DNA of 64,000 nt from Candidatus Defluviibacterium haderslevense (GCA_016712225.1 JADJRL010000003.1:2121501-2185500); one strand, 5' to 3'; shown: positions 17,764 through 26,982, counted from the first letter of the stretch. Notes: a model not told the origin generated them from the letters alone. Numbers and translations are program-made.

Positions 17764-18651
17764 ATGAAGATTATATTGCGTTTGAGTACATTATTGATGT
17801 TTGTATTTTTTTCATGTTCTCCCAAGGTATCGATGTTTACTTTGGATAAATCAAGTGTAAAAATTCCAGAAAAAATACATTTTACATCCGGATCTTCTGA
17901 CGCAGATAAGTATGAATGGGATTTTGGAGATGGAAGTCAATCTACGGATAAAAATCCGAGTCATCGATTTTTAAAATCCGGTGAGCATACAGTAGTTTTA
18001 AAAACGCATTACGGAAATAAGATAAAAGAATCAAAAATGAATGTAAATATTGCACCTCCAGATCGTTGTTTGGTCCAACTTGAAACAAAGTATGGAACCA
18101 TGTTGATTCATCTTTATGATGAAACACCTCAACACAGAGATAATTTTATTAAATTAGCCGAACAAGGATATTATAATGATTTAATATTTCACAGAGTCAT
18201 ATCTGGATTTATGATTCAGGGAGGTGATCCCGACTCCAGGAATGCCAGTTCAAATTCTCAATTGGGAAGTGGTGGTCCAGGTTATACAGTACCTGCGGAG
18301 TTTGTAAAATCATTCATTCATAAGAAAGGCGCACTAGCAGCTGCCAGAACAGGTGATGCCGGTAATCCACAAAAAAGATCTTCTGGTTCGCAATTTTATA
18401 TAGTTCAGGGTAGTGCTCAATCCGAAGGTGCATTAACACGCATTGAAGATCAAAAAGGATTGAAATATACAGACCAACAGAAGAAAATTTATTTGGAATC
18501 TGGTGGAACACCATTTTTGGATCAGGAATATACTGTTTTTGGAGAAGTGGTGGAAGGATTAGATGTTATTGATAAAATTGCAGCAGTACAAACGGCAAGA
18601 GGAGATAGACCTTTGGAGGATGTAAAAATGAAAGTTACTCCTTTGCATTAA
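17764..18651 (+). CDS. PKD-domain plus cyclophilin peptidyl-prolyl isomerase lipoprotein
   Basis: 295 residues, starting at the ATG at 17764 rather than the adjacent GTG. The lipobox FFSC gives an envelope lipoprotein. Residues about 25-98 form a PKD domain with the hallmark YEWDFGDGS and GEHTVVL. The cyclophilin domain follows, with FHRVISGFMIQGGDP, GALAAAR, SGSQFYIV and YTVFGEVVEGLDVIDKI. The Ig-like PKD domain likely serves as a binding or spacer module placing the isomerase away from the membrane. Paralogue of the gene just upstream, in the same transcript. Confidence 0.92.
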   Translation: MKIILRLSTLLMFVFFSCSPKVSMFTLDKSSVKIPEKIHFTSGSSDADKYEWDFGDGSQSTDKNPSHRFLKSGEHTVVLKTHYGNKIKESKMNVNIAPPDRCLVQLETKYGTMLIHLYDETPQHRDNFIKLAEQGYYNDLIFHRVISGFMIQGGDPDSRNASSNSQLGSGGPGYTVPAEFVKSFIHKKGALAAARTGDAGNPQKRSSGSQFYIVQGSAQSEGALTRIEDQKGLKYTDQQKKIYLESGGTPFLDQEYTVFGEVVEGLDVIDKIAAVQTARGDRPLEDVKMKVTPLH

Positions 18652-18656
18652 GATGA

Positions 18657-18681
18657 TTGAGCAATATTTATTATTGTTCAA
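18657..18681. terminator. Hairpin between convergent cyclophilin and gmk genes
   Basis: TTGAGCAATA (18657-18666) pairs with TATTGTTCAA (18672-18681), 10 bp with one G-U and a 5-nt loop, followed by a run of eight or more T at about 18690-18698. It likely terminates the plus-strand cyclophilin transcript. Confidence 0.55.
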
Positions 18682-18746
18682 ATAATGAGATTTTTTTTTG
18701 AGGGGAATTGTATTTAAGGGTACTCAAGATTAAATAACTCGATATT

Positions 18747-19331
18747 TTAATATATCGGTCGATTCATAAAATCTTCAACAAGTACATAAAGCATTTTTTT
18801 GGCGAGATCTAAATTATCATTGGTTATAACGTAATCAAAATATTTAGAATATTCGAGTTCATCCTTTGCTTTTGATATTCTTTTATTGATGGTTTCATTG
18901 GTTTCTGTACCTCGTTTAATGAGCCTTTCGCGCAATACTTCCAATGAAGATGCTTTAATGTAAATGGATAATACATTAGCATATTCTTCTTGTTCCATTT
19001 TATAGGCACCCTTTACATCAATATCAAATAAAGCTACTTTATTTTCAATCCAAATTTTTCTTAATTCTGATTTAAGTGTGCCATAGAAACAACCTTCATA
19101 AACTTCTTGATATTCAATTAATTCATGATTTGAAATGAGTTGCTGAAAATCTTCATGACTTACAAAATGATAATTTTTTCCTTCTATTTCTCCAGGTCTG
19201 GGGCTTCTGGTGGTAGCGGAAACAGAGAATTCCAAATTGGGAAAGGCATCTAGTAAATAATTAGCAAGGGTTGTTTTCCCACTTCCTGATGGTGCTGTTA
19301 GAATGATAATTTTCCCGGAAGGTTTGTTCAT
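18747..19331 (-). CDS. gmk: Guanylate kinase
   Basis: Phosphorylates GMP to GDP in nucleotide metabolism. 194 residues, a normal length. The P-loop APSGSGKTT is at residues 13-21, followed by SVSATTRSPRPGE (GMP-binding Arg residues), GKNYHFVS and FDIDVKGAYKME. All substrate-binding residues that I can check are present. Its ATG overlaps the stop of yicC by 4 nt, so the two are translationally coupled, an arrangement also common in proteobacteria. Confidence 0.97.
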   Translation of the reverse strand: MNKPSGKIIILTAPSGSGKTTLANYLLDAFPNLEFSVSATTRSPRPGEIEGKNYHFVSHEDFQQLISNHELIEYQEVYEGCFYGTLKSELRKIWIENKVALFDIDVKGAYKMEQEEYANVLSIYIKASSLEVLRERLIKRGTETNETINKRISKAKDELEYSKYFDYVITNDNLDLAKKMLYVLVEDFMNRPIY

Positions 19332-20197
19332 AAAATATTAGCCAATTGTTCTTTTATTTTTTCTAATTCATCTTTCATCCCTACTACTATTTTTTGAATA
19401 GAAGAGTGTTGAGCTTTTGCTCCAAGCGTATTTATTTCACGTCCAATTTCTTGGGAGATAAAATTTAATTTTTTTGATTTACTGACCTGATCATTTGCGA
19501 CTTCTTGTAAGAAATAATCACAGTGTTGTTTTAACCTAACTTTCTCCTCTGTGATATCCAGACGTTCAAGATAATAAAGTAATTCTTGTTCGAAACGATT
19601 CTTATCTATATTTTCACTAGAAAAATTAGCAGTCAGAGATTTCATCATTTTCTCTTTTAACAAAGAAATACGATCTTGATCAAATACTTCAATGGCTACC
19701 AGTGCTTTCAAAATCAAATCTATCCGCAAGTTCATGTCCGTTTCAATGGTTATCCCTTCGATCGATCGAAATTCATTGAGTTTAACAATAGCTTCCTGGA
19801 GTAATTTTGTTACATAAGCAAATTCTTCATCATTGATTACAGATTCATTTGAGGTAATGACATTAGGGAATTTGAGTATAGCATTTAATATATCTGTATT
19901 TGATAGATCAATTCCTAAATTGAGAATTTGTCTATGCAGAGATTGGATCATGTTTTTATCCAGAGTATATTCATCCTCTCCGGTGGGTGAAGCTACCGTA
20001 ATGGTAACATCTAATTTTCCTCTAACTATGGTATCATTCAGGATTTTACGGATGTCAAGCTCCTTTTGTTTATACAAATTAGGAATTTTCATTCGAAAAT
20101 CGTTGACTTTGGAATTCAAACACCTGATTTCTACGATGATTTCTTTATCTTCAAATTGTCCAACCACGTGACCATAACCGGTCATTGAATATACCAT
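19328..20197 (-). CDS. yicC: YicC-family endoribonuclease
   Basis: 289 residues when started at the ATG at 20197, which gives the typical beginning MVYSMTGYG; a longer start upstream lacks family support. Family hallmarks are RCLNSKVNDFRMKIP near residue 30 and the C-terminal KKLNFISQEIGREINTLGAKA block with the final EKIKEQLANI helix. YicC proteins are recently recognised RNases acting on regulatory RNAs. It lies directly upstream of gmk with a 4-nt overlap and diverges from the HU-like gene. Confidence 0.93.
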   Translation of the reverse strand: MVYSMTGYGHVVGQFEDKEIIVEIRCLNSKVNDFRMKIPNLYKQKELDIRKILNDTIVRGKLDVTITVASPTGEDEYTLDKNMIQSLHRQILNLGIDLSNTDILNAILKFPNVITSNESVINDEEFAYVTKLLQEAIVKLNEFRSIEGITIETDMNLRIDLILKALVAIEVFDQDRISLLKEKMMKSLTANFSSENIDKNRFEQELLYYLERLDITEEKVRLKQHCDYFLQEVANDQVSKSKKLNFISQEIGREINTLGAKAQHSSIQKIVVGMKDELEKIKEQLANIL

Positions 20198-20340
20198 TGT
20201 TCCTATTTTATTGCGAAGGTAGTTATATAAATTAACTATCCATGAGGTCAAAATGCCCTATTTTTGGTTGGTTAACCCCATATCTTATTGATATTTAAAA
20301 GCTTATAAAATTATTTTTGTAAAAAAAGCTTTAAAAATTT

Positions 20341-20369
20341 TTGTTAACCGTATATAATTGCGAAATTTG
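20341..20369 (+). promoter_or_regulatory. Likely promoter of the HU-like gene
   Basis: TTG (20341-20343), an 18-nt spacer and GAAATTTG (20362-20369) match the TTG / TAnnTTTG consensus with one mismatch. It leads to a leader of about 45 nt before the ATG at 20418. Confidence 0.4.
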
Positions 20370-20417
20370 CGGTCGCTCTTTAAGAGCTTTATTCATAACT
20401 GTCTAAATATCAAGCAA

Positions 20418-20738
20418 ATGAGAAAGGCTGATTTAGTCTCTATAATTTCAGATAAGTCTGGAGTCCCGAAAGTGGATGTTCTGGTATCTCTTGAAATGTT
20501 TTTTAAAGAAGTAAAAAGTGCATTAGCTGAAGGCGAAAATGTATTCATTCGTGGATTTGGTTCATTTATTGTTAAAAAACGAGCTAGAAAAATTGGAAGA
20601 CACATCAAAAAGAATGTGGCTATCGAAATACCGGAGCATTATATACCGTCATTTAAGCCTGCAAAGATCTTTGTAGACCATGTAAAATCTGGTAAAGAGC
20701 CTATTGAAACGGCTTATGAAGAAGATATTGAGGAATAG
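20418..20738 (+). CDS. HU/IHF-family DNA-binding protein
   Basis: A 106-residue nucleoid-associated protein. The ATG at 20418 gives the standard HU start MRKADLVSIISDKSG; an upstream in-frame TTG would add 20 residues without family support. The DNA-binding arm is visible as IRGFGSFIVKKRARKIGRH, followed by the PEHYIPSFKPAK motif typical of Bacteroidota HU. The C-terminal tail is acidic (EEDIEE). It is 3 nt from the downstream TPR gene. Confidence 0.92.
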   Translation: MRKADLVSIISDKSGVPKVDVLVSLEMFFKEVKSALAEGENVFIRGFGSFIVKKRARKIGRHIKKNVAIEIPEHYIPSFKPAKIFVDHVKSGKEPIETAYEEDIEE

Positions 20739-20741
20739 GAA

Positions 20742-21527
20742 ATGATCAGAAGAGATCATCCTGGATTATTAGCAATAGCTTTATTTGGACTTTTGATTAT
20801 TAGTTACTTTGGATTAAAAATTGTTTCCAAAGAAATGTCAACAGCCAATGAATTCAAGACTAAAAAACTTGAAGTTACTGGTCTTGATAATTTGTTAAGT
20901 AAGGCCATTAAAGAATTAAGCCCGGAACAGAACGCTGAACTGGAAATTTTGAATCATCTTTTGGTAGATTCCAAAACTGAAACTTCAAAAGCAGAAATTC
21001 TCAAAAAGATATCTGGATTTTGGTACAAGATCGATAAAATTCATCTTGCAGGAGCTTACGCGAATCAAGTAGCTGAGATCGAAAAGACGGAAGAAGCATG
21101 GAGTATTGCGGGAACCACTTTTTTATCGGGAATGGAAGCTAATTTTGAGGAGAAGGATAGATTGTATTGTAAGCAACAAGCTCGTGTGGCTTTTGAAAAT
21201 GCCATATCATTGGCACCAGAAAATCCACAGCATCGCTTGAATTTAGCCTTATGTGCTGTTAAAATGCCCGATGAGAATCCAATGCAAGGCATACTTGCTC
21301 TTTTGGATTTGGAAAAAACCTATCCAGACTATGTCCCATTGCAATTGGTATTAAGCCAATTGGCCATTCAGACCGGACAATGGGAAAAAGCATATAAAAG
21401 GTTAACCGGATTGTTAGCAAAACAAAAAGAACTTCCGGAAGCCAATTGTTTGATGGAACAGGTAATACTTCAAGGTGGCATTCAAGACGATCCAGCGAAG
21501 TATTCAACATATTGTAAAAAAAATTAG
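20742..21527 (+). CDS. Membrane-anchored TPR-like protein
   Basis: 261 residues. Residues about 8-27 form a single membrane anchor (LLAIALFGLLIISYFGLKIV) with a short basic N-terminus, so the rest is probably periplasmic. Helical TPR-like repeats follow, for example ARVAFENAISLAPENPQHRLNLA. No catalytic motif is seen; a scaffold role is inferred. Location between an HU-like gene and an rng gene looks like a conserved Bacteroidota arrangement, though I cannot verify that here. Confidence 0.8.
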   Translation: MIRRDHPGLLAIALFGLLIISYFGLKIVSKEMSTANEFKTKKLEVTGLDNLLSKAIKELSPEQNAELEILNHLLVDSKTETSKAEILKKISGFWYKIDKIHLAGAYANQVAEIEKTEEAWSIAGTTFLSGMEANFEEKDRLYCKQQARVAFENAISLAPENPQHRLNLALCAVKMPDENPMQGILALLDLEKTYPDYVPLQLVLSQLAIQTGQWEKAYKRLTGLLAKQKELPEANCLMEQVILQGGIQDDPAKYSTYCKKN

Positions 21528-21534
21528 AATAGCC

Positions 21535-21557
21535 TTTTCTTATTTTTGATAAGAAAA
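21535..21557 (+). promoter_or_regulatory. Hairpin containing a -7-like box before the 31-residue protein
   Basis: A perfect 9-bp inverted repeat, TTTTCTTAT and ATAAGAAAA with loop TTTTG, starts 8 nt after the TPR gene. The box TATTTTTG (21541-21548) matching TAnnTTTG lies inside it. No T-run follows, so promoter or operator is more likely than terminator. Confidence 0.4.
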
Positions 21558-21596
21558 ACTACGAACTAATATTGATAAAAATATAAATTATAACAA

Positions 21597-21692
21597 ATGC
21601 CTTGCGGTAAAAAAAGAAAAAGACATAAAATCGCTACTCATAAAAGGAAAAAGCGACTAAGAAAGAACAGGCACAAGAAGAAGAACAGATAG
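21597..21692 (+). CDS. Very small basic ribosome-associated protein (AURKAIP1/COX24-domain type)
   Basis: A 31-residue reading frame starting MPCGKKRKRHKIATHKRKK and ending in KNR. About 20 of 31 residues are Lys, Arg or His. This matches the short AURKAIP1/COX24-domain (mS38/bS22-like) family that occurs throughout Bacteroidota with almost the same sequence (MPSGKKRKRHKMATHKRKK-type). Members bind the small ribosomal subunit in mycobacteria and mitochondria. Position between a TPR gene and RNase G is consistent with a translation or RNA role. Confidence 0.85.
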   Translation: MPCGKKRKRHKIATHKRKKRLRKNRHKKKNR

Positions 21693-21900
21693 TTTGACTG
21701 GGCGGGGCTGAGGTATTATTGGAATATGTTAAATAGCCCTATGAAAGTAATAGACTTAAGATTCTTGGACTACTGTATATCTTGATACATTTTAATGAAT
21801 CATTCAACTGATTATTTATTCTTGTATTAGGAGATCCCATTAACCGATAAGATATTTTCCTTGGATCTTCTGAACATCATTTTGTGTGTTTATTCCTAAC

Positions 21901-21948
21901 ATGCCTCACTACCCGTATCTAAATATAGATACATGGAAAAAGAGTTGA
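21901..21948 (+). CDS. Possible 15-codon leader peptide overlapping the rng start
   Basis: ATG at 21901 opens MPHYPYLNIDTWKKS and stops at 21946-21948, out of frame with and overlapping the first five codons of rng. It spans the hairpin at 21915-21932. It may be fortuitous; it is listed because its position would allow translation of the leader to control the rng start. Confidence 0.25.
   Translation: MPHYPYLNIDTWKKS
21915..21932 (+). promoter_or_regulatory. Hairpin abutting the rng start codon
   Basis: GTATCTA (21915-21921) and TAGATAC (21926-21932) form a perfect 7-bp stem with a 4-nt loop that ends at the base just before the ATG at 21933. It would mask the ribosome-binding region. It ends a roughly 240-nt untranslated stretch after the small ribosomal gene that otherwise holds only a weaker AGATCC/GGATCT pairing. 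Autoregulation by cleavage, as known for E. coli rne, is an inference. Confidence 0.45.
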
Positions 21949-23486
21949 TCATCTCAGCCCATCTCGGGTCTGTAGAAATTGCATTGCTTGAAAACAAAAA
22001 GCTCGTTGAGCTTCACAAGCAAAAAGCTGATACTTTATATAATGTCGGAGATATATTTCTTGGGCAAGTAAAGAAACTAATGCCCGGACTCAATGCTGCT
22101 TTTGTGGACATTGGTCATTCCAAAGAGGCATTTCTCCATTATACGGACATGGGTCCGGTATTGAATTCAGTAAAAAAATTTACACAAGAGGTCATTGATG
22201 GTAAATACCAAGGACCACTTTTAGATCAGTTTGAAATCCAACCAGAAATTTTAAAGAATGGTAAGGTAGGTCAGGTCATAGATAAGAGGGATTTGATCTT
22301 AGTTCAAATCTTAAAAGAACCGATATCTACCAAGGGTCATCGATTGAGTTGTGAAATAACCATTCCCGGTAGATTTATAGTATTAACACCATTTAATACC
22401 AGCATCGCCATTTCCAAAAAAATAGGATCCAATGAAGAACGCGAACGCTTAGTTCACCTCATGGGATCTATTCGTCCTAAAAATTTTGGAATTGTTGTTA
22501 GAACAGCGGCTGAAGGAAAGAAAGTTGCCGAACTCCACGAAGAACTTAATTTATTATTGAATCGGTGGAAGGTCATGCAGCAACAGCTTTATAAGGCGAG
22601 ACCGCCCCTTAAATTATTGAGTGAAGTGGACAAAGCTTCCGGGATTATTAGAGACCTGCTCACTAAAAATTTTACAGCCATTCATGTTAATGACCAAGAG
22701 GTTTATGCAGGAATCAAGGAATACATCCAAACGAATCTTCCTGAAAAAAGTCATATACTCCAACTTCACAAAGGAAGTAAATCCATATTTGAAACCTATG
22801 GTATCAAACGTCAAATAAAGGCTGCTTTTGGTAAAACGGCGACATTGCCCAGTGGAGCGTATGTGATCTTAGATCACACGGAAGCTATGCATGTCATCGA
22901 TGTGAATAGCGGACCAAAAGTTCAGAAATTAGATCAGGATATAGCAGCCATGCAAGTCAATGTAGAAGCTGCGGAAGAAATCGCACGTCAGTTGCGACTG
23001 AGAGATATTGGTGGATTAATTGTGATCGATTTCATTGACATGAAAAGCAATGAAAACAAGGCAGAGCTTTTTAAAAAGATGAAGGAGTTCATGGAAAATG
23101 ATCGTTCTCAACACACGATACTTCCTTTGTCTAAATTTGGCTTAATGCAGATCACCAGACAACGTGAAAGGCCTGAGGTCAGTATCAACACCGCTGAAGT
23201 GTGTCCTTGTTGTAGTGGCACAGGAAAGGTTAATCCTACGGTATTATTGGTAGATGCTATAGAACGTGATATGGAATTTATCATGCAGACGAGACCTATT
23301 AAAAAACCTATTTTAGCAGCGCACCCATTTGTAATCGCTTATCTGAAACAAGGAATGTGGGCCTACCAACGCAAATGGTATTTCAAATATCATAAGTGGT
23401 TTACCTTAAAAGAAGATATGGATATGCCATTGATTCAATTTACTTTTTTTGATGGTCCGGAAGATGAAATTAGACTTAACGGGTAA
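21933..23486 (+). CDS. rng: Ribonuclease G/E family endoribonuclease
   Basis: 517 residues, the RNase G type without the long RNase E scaffold tail. An S1 domain is inserted near residues 38-120 (VGDIFLGQVKKLMPGLNAAFVDIG). The catalytic metal-binding aspartates are Asp323 (HVIDVNSG) and Asp366 (VIDFIDM), and the zinc-link cysteines are Cys424 and Cys427 (CPCC), at constant offset from the E. coli RNase E positions 303, 346, 404 and 407. It processes rRNA and mRNA ends. The leader carries a hairpin directly before the ATG. Confidence 0.96.
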   Translation: MEKELIISAHLGSVEIALLENKKLVELHKQKADTLYNVGDIFLGQVKKLMPGLNAAFVDIGHSKEAFLHYTDMGPVLNSVKKFTQEVIDGKYQGPLLDQFEIQPEILKNGKVGQVIDKRDLILVQILKEPISTKGHRLSCEITIPGRFIVLTPFNTSIAISKKIGSNEERERLVHLMGSIRPKNFGIVVRTAAEGKKVAELHEELNLLLNRWKVMQQQLYKARPPLKLLSEVDKASGIIRDLLTKNFTAIHVNDQEVYAGIKEYIQTNLPEKSHILQLHKGSKSIFETYGIKRQIKAAFGKTATLPSGAYVILDHTEAMHVIDVNSGPKVQKLDQDIAAMQVNVEAAEEIARQLRLRDIGGLIVIDFIDMKSNENKAELFKKMKEFMENDRSQHTILPLSKFGLMQITRQRERPEVSINTAEVCPCCSGTGKVNPTVLLVDAIERDMEFIMQTRPIKKPILAAHPFVIAYLKQGMWAYQRKWYFKYHKWFTLKEDMDMPLIQFTFFDGPEDEIRLNG

Positions 23487-23575
23487 TAAGCTTAATTCCT
23501 AAAGATTTTTAATTAATTTCGCTTTGGCAATATGAAATGGAATGAATGCAGGCTGAAGGGAATTAAACATTAATT

Positions 23576-24661
23576 TTGGATTCACAAAATAAAAAGACCG
23601 TATTAATCGCGCCTCAACATTGGGGTCTTGGGCATATTACCAGAACGATTCCGGTCATTCGATATTTCTTAAATCAACAATGGCATGTACTTTTAGCTTC
23701 TTCGGGTGCAGGGAATGATTTATTGCGAAAAGAATTTCCCGAGCTCCAAGTTTATGAATTACCGGATTACGGGATCAGTTACCCAAGTAAAAACATGTAT
23801 TGGAACATGTTGATTCAACTTTGGAAAATGCATCGTGCGATTATACTCGAACATTTCAAAATACGATCCATTGCAAAACAAAATAAAGTAGATCTTATCG
23901 TTTCTGATGCTCGATTAGGAGCTGCGCAAAAAGGAATATATTCCATTATCATTTCGCATCACTTACACTTTCCTTTAGGTTATCGCTTTTTTGAATGGAT
24001 GTCTGATACCTGGATGCGATTATTCTATATACTCTATGATCAATTGTGGATTCCCGATTATCCAGGAGAAATTAATCTATCAGGTGATCTAGCTCATAAA
24101 TACCGATCTAAAAAACATTTTTTTGTTGGACCATTGAGTCGATTCAAACCATTAGAAATTCCGATTAAATATGATATAGCTTTTGTGTTATCAGGACCTG
24201 AGCCACAGCGAAGTTATTTGGAACAAAAAATCCTAGAGCAGTGTCATCATTTACCGGATAAAAAAGTGATTTTAGTACGCGGTACTAAACAAAGCATCAA
24301 TGGCACTGTGCCAGCTCATTTAGAAATTATTGATTTAGCAGTATCTGAACCATTAAATCAAATCATGTGTGCATCAGATCTGATTGTTTGTAGATCTGGA
24401 TATTCTACTTTATTGGATTTATGTGTGATAAAAAAACCTGCATTACTCATTCCCACACCTGGTCAACCGGAACAAATCTATCTGGCAGAAGAATTGGAAC
24501 GCAAGAAATTATTTTATTATGTAGATCAGGATGCATTGGATTTAGAGAAAGATCTTGATTGTGTGGCGGCTTACAAAGCTTATGTGGATTTTCCAAATGC
24601 GAAACTATTGGAGGAAGTATTAGATGAAAGATTGAAGGATGTTTTTGTAAAAAAGGAATGA
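23576..24661 (+). CDS. GT-B fold glycosyltransferase (MurG-like)
   Basis: 361 residues. The start must be the TTG at 23576 (or the ATT just before), since an in-frame stop lies at 23570 and the donor/acceptor loop APQHWGLGHITRTIPV is already at residues 12-27. The C-terminal half shows SDLIVCRSGYSTLLDL and IPTPGQPEQIYLAEELE, the typical GT-B nucleotide-sugar binding region of MurG-like enzymes. A GLGH motif near the N-terminus is family-typical. The acceptor is unknown; cell-envelope or secondary glycolipid synthesis is inferred. It follows rng by 89 nt and may share its transcript. Confidence 0.82.
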   Translation: MDSQNKKTVLIAPQHWGLGHITRTIPVIRYFLNQQWHVLLASSGAGNDLLRKEFPELQVYELPDYGISYPSKNMYWNMLIQLWKMHRAIILEHFKIRSIAKQNKVDLIVSDARLGAAQKGIYSIIISHHLHFPLGYRFFEWMSDTWMRLFYILYDQLWIPDYPGEINLSGDLAHKYRSKKHFFVGPLSRFKPLEIPIKYDIAFVLSGPEPQRSYLEQKILEQCHHLPDKKVILVRGTKQSINGTVPAHLEIIDLAVSEPLNQIMCASDLIVCRSGYSTLLDLCVIKKPALLIPTPGQPEQIYLAEELERKKLFYYVDQDALDLEKDLDCVAAYKAYVDFPNAKLLEEVLDERLKDVFVKKE

Positions 24662-24820
24662 CTATTTCAATGCAGAAATTTAATCTAATTTTTTCCGTTA
24701 TTAGAATTAGAATTACTAAGTTTATATGTGTGAATCTTTTAGGCTTGATTGAAAAGACAAGTTTCAGAAATGAAAAATGATTAATATAGTACTTAATATA
24801 CCACCCTATTCAAATATAAC

Positions 24821-26965
24821 ATGAAGAAATTACTCCTTATTTTAATTCTATATATTAGTCTGATAAATGTAATTTGTGCACAAAACACATTTAGCAAATT
24901 ATTTGACTTGGATTCAAGCAGTCCATTTAATTTTCCAAATGACATGAAGCTTCATAGCGACAAAATTATAATTGGAACTTCAAATTTATGTCAGTCAAAT
25001 AATAAGTATGTGGACTGTACCAAGTTAACAACTTTTAATTTAGAAGGTATTCAATTATTATCAATTATTATAGATTCATTTTCTACATATTCTAGAAATG
25101 AATGTATGTCATTATTAAATTCAAATTTATTGGTTTCTGGAAATTTGTATCCAATATCCAATTCCTCTGTTATTTTTACATACGACATGAATTTGAATAT
25201 AGATTCAAAAGCAAAGATATTTGGTCCTCCCGAAATGGCCTATAATAATTATGGTTTATTAATAAAAGATGATTGTTTGTATGCTAATGGGGTATTATTG
25301 CCAATTAATGGTTCTATATCTTTACCAGAGGCAAGGATTGTTAAAATGAAATTAAATACAAAACAAATTCTTTGGGAAAGATCATTTAAATTAGGAAATT
25401 TTAATTTAGAAAGTAATGACTTACAATCAACTCCTGATGGAAATCTTGCTTTTATTTTATATTTCGGTCCACCGCCAGGTATCGGTCCTGATCCAATTAT
25501 TAAAATTATTAAAATTAATACTGATGGTGAAGTATTGGACTCATTTCAATTTAATGATATTAAAGGGCATGGAAATAGACTATTAGTCAGCAAAGAAAAT
25601 AGTTATTACTTTAGTTCAGTTGATCATCCCACCAAAGGATGGGATTTTAAAAGTACTGGTAGAATTAATAAGTTAAACAGTACCATGGATAAATTGGAAT
25701 GGAATCTAATTCTTCCTAATAATCCGCTAACAGATGGTCGTAGATACGACATTGAGGATTATATAGAATCAAAAAATGGGGATATTGTTGCAATTGGTAG
25801 AGTGATAGAAAATTCTGATAGTAAAGTCCCAGGAGGAGATCTTTCATCTACATGGAATGGTTTTATTTTAAGATTAAATTCTGAAGGCAAAATTATTTGG
25901 CTGAGGATATATCGAATGCCACAAGAAATATTAGATATTTCTATTTATGGACAATTTAGAGAATCAAGTTTGAATAAAATAGTTGAACTTGAATCTGGTG
26001 ACTTTGTAGCTAGTGGGGATGTATATTATACTAGTTTGCAAAACTCTGTTATAGATCCAATTAAAATTGAAACTCAACATTTATGGCTTATTCGAGTAAA
26101 TGCATCTGGTTGTCTTGATGGATATCCATGTGATACTATTATTAGAATACGACCTTCAGGGCAAGCTAAAACACCAAATTACAATATAGGTACTCAATGG
26201 ACATTTGAGACAGATTATTATATTGGAGGCGGCCATTCTGAAATAAAACATACAACTATAAAGATAACTGATACTGTGAATACAAATGGTAAAAAAATAT
26301 ATTATTTAAGTAATCGTGATTCAATATATTTTGAAAATGGAAAAATGTTTTTTTGGGATGAAAAATTGAAATCTTATGAAATGTATTATGATTTTAATTC
26401 TACCTCTGAATATGAAATTAAGTATTATATATCTAAGAATAATGTTCAGATTGCGAAAGTAAAAGTTGATTCCGTATATAATACAATTATTAATCTGGAT
26501 ACTATTCCAACCCAATTATTGCGAATTTCAAATAATGGATCATTTAGTGATGATATAGTAATTCCGGTTTATAAAAATATAGGAGCTTCATATTATGAAA
26601 TCAAATTATATTTAGGTAAAGGCTTTTTCGATCCATCAACTTTAATTACAAAACTGAGATGTTTCAAATCAGATACTATAGAATATAATTTTCAAAATTA
26701 TCCATGTGATAGTACTTGGTTTACAACTAATACCACTAATTTAGATGATAATCAATTAAGCATTGTTCCAAATCCAACTTCAGATTATCTTCAGATCCTA
26801 GGAATTGAAAGCGATTTACCTTATGAATTATACAATATTCATGGGCAAAAGAAATCAAGTGGAGTTTCAATTAATGGCAAAATCATTATTCCAGATAGCG
26901 GTGTTTTTATTTTAAAAATTAAATTAGCAGGCGGATATTCGATTCATAGAATTTTAAGGTTATAG
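24821..26965 (+). CDS. T9SS-secreted protein, propeller-like
   Basis: 714 residues. Signal peptide residues 1-20 (KKLLLILILYISLINVICAQ). Residues about 25-450 consist of repeated beta-strand units of the style found in secreted beta-propellers (for example QSTPDGNLAFIL and KIIKINTDGEVLDSF). A second domain of unknown type covers about 460-640. The last 75 residues form a type IX secretion sorting domain beginning SIVPNPTSDYLQI and ending RILRL. It is therefore exported across the outer membrane. Function unknown. Confidence 0.85.
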   Translation: MKKLLLILILYISLINVICAQNTFSKLFDLDSSSPFNFPNDMKLHSDKIIIGTSNLCQSNNKYVDCTKLTTFNLEGIQLLSIIIDSFSTYSRNECMSLLNSNLLVSGNLYPISNSSVIFTYDMNLNIDSKAKIFGPPEMAYNNYGLLIKDDCLYANGVLLPINGSISLPEARIVKMKLNTKQILWERSFKLGNFNLESNDLQSTPDGNLAFILYFGPPPGIGPDPIIKIIKINTDGEVLDSFQFNDIKGHGNRLLVSKENSYYFSSVDHPTKGWDFKSTGRINKLNSTMDKLEWNLILPNNPLTDGRRYDIEDYIESKNGDIVAIGRVIENSDSKVPGGDLSSTWNGFILRLNSEGKIIWLRIYRMPQEILDISIYGQFRESSLNKIVELESGDFVASGDVYYTSLQNSVIDPIKIETQHLWLIRVNASGCLDGYPCDTIIRIRPSGQAKTPNYNIGTQWTFETDYYIGGGHSEIKHTTIKITDTVNTNGKKIYYLSNRDSIYFENGKMFFWDEKLKSYEMYYDFNSTSEYEIKYYISKNNVQIAKVKVDSVYNTIINLDTIPTQLLRISNNGSFSDDIVIPVYKNIGASYYEIKLYLGKGFFDPSTLITKLRCFKSDTIEYNFQNYPCDSTWFTTNTTNLDDNQLSIVPNPTSDYLQILGIESDLPYELYNIHGQKKSSGVSINGKIIIPDSGVFILKIKLAGGYSIHRILRL

Positions 26966-26982
26966 TATGTTATACCCGATTG

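Noticed and set aside
20358..20417. TTG start extending the HU-like protein by 20 residues
   Set aside because: The extra residues are not found in HU proteins and overlap the promoter-like box.
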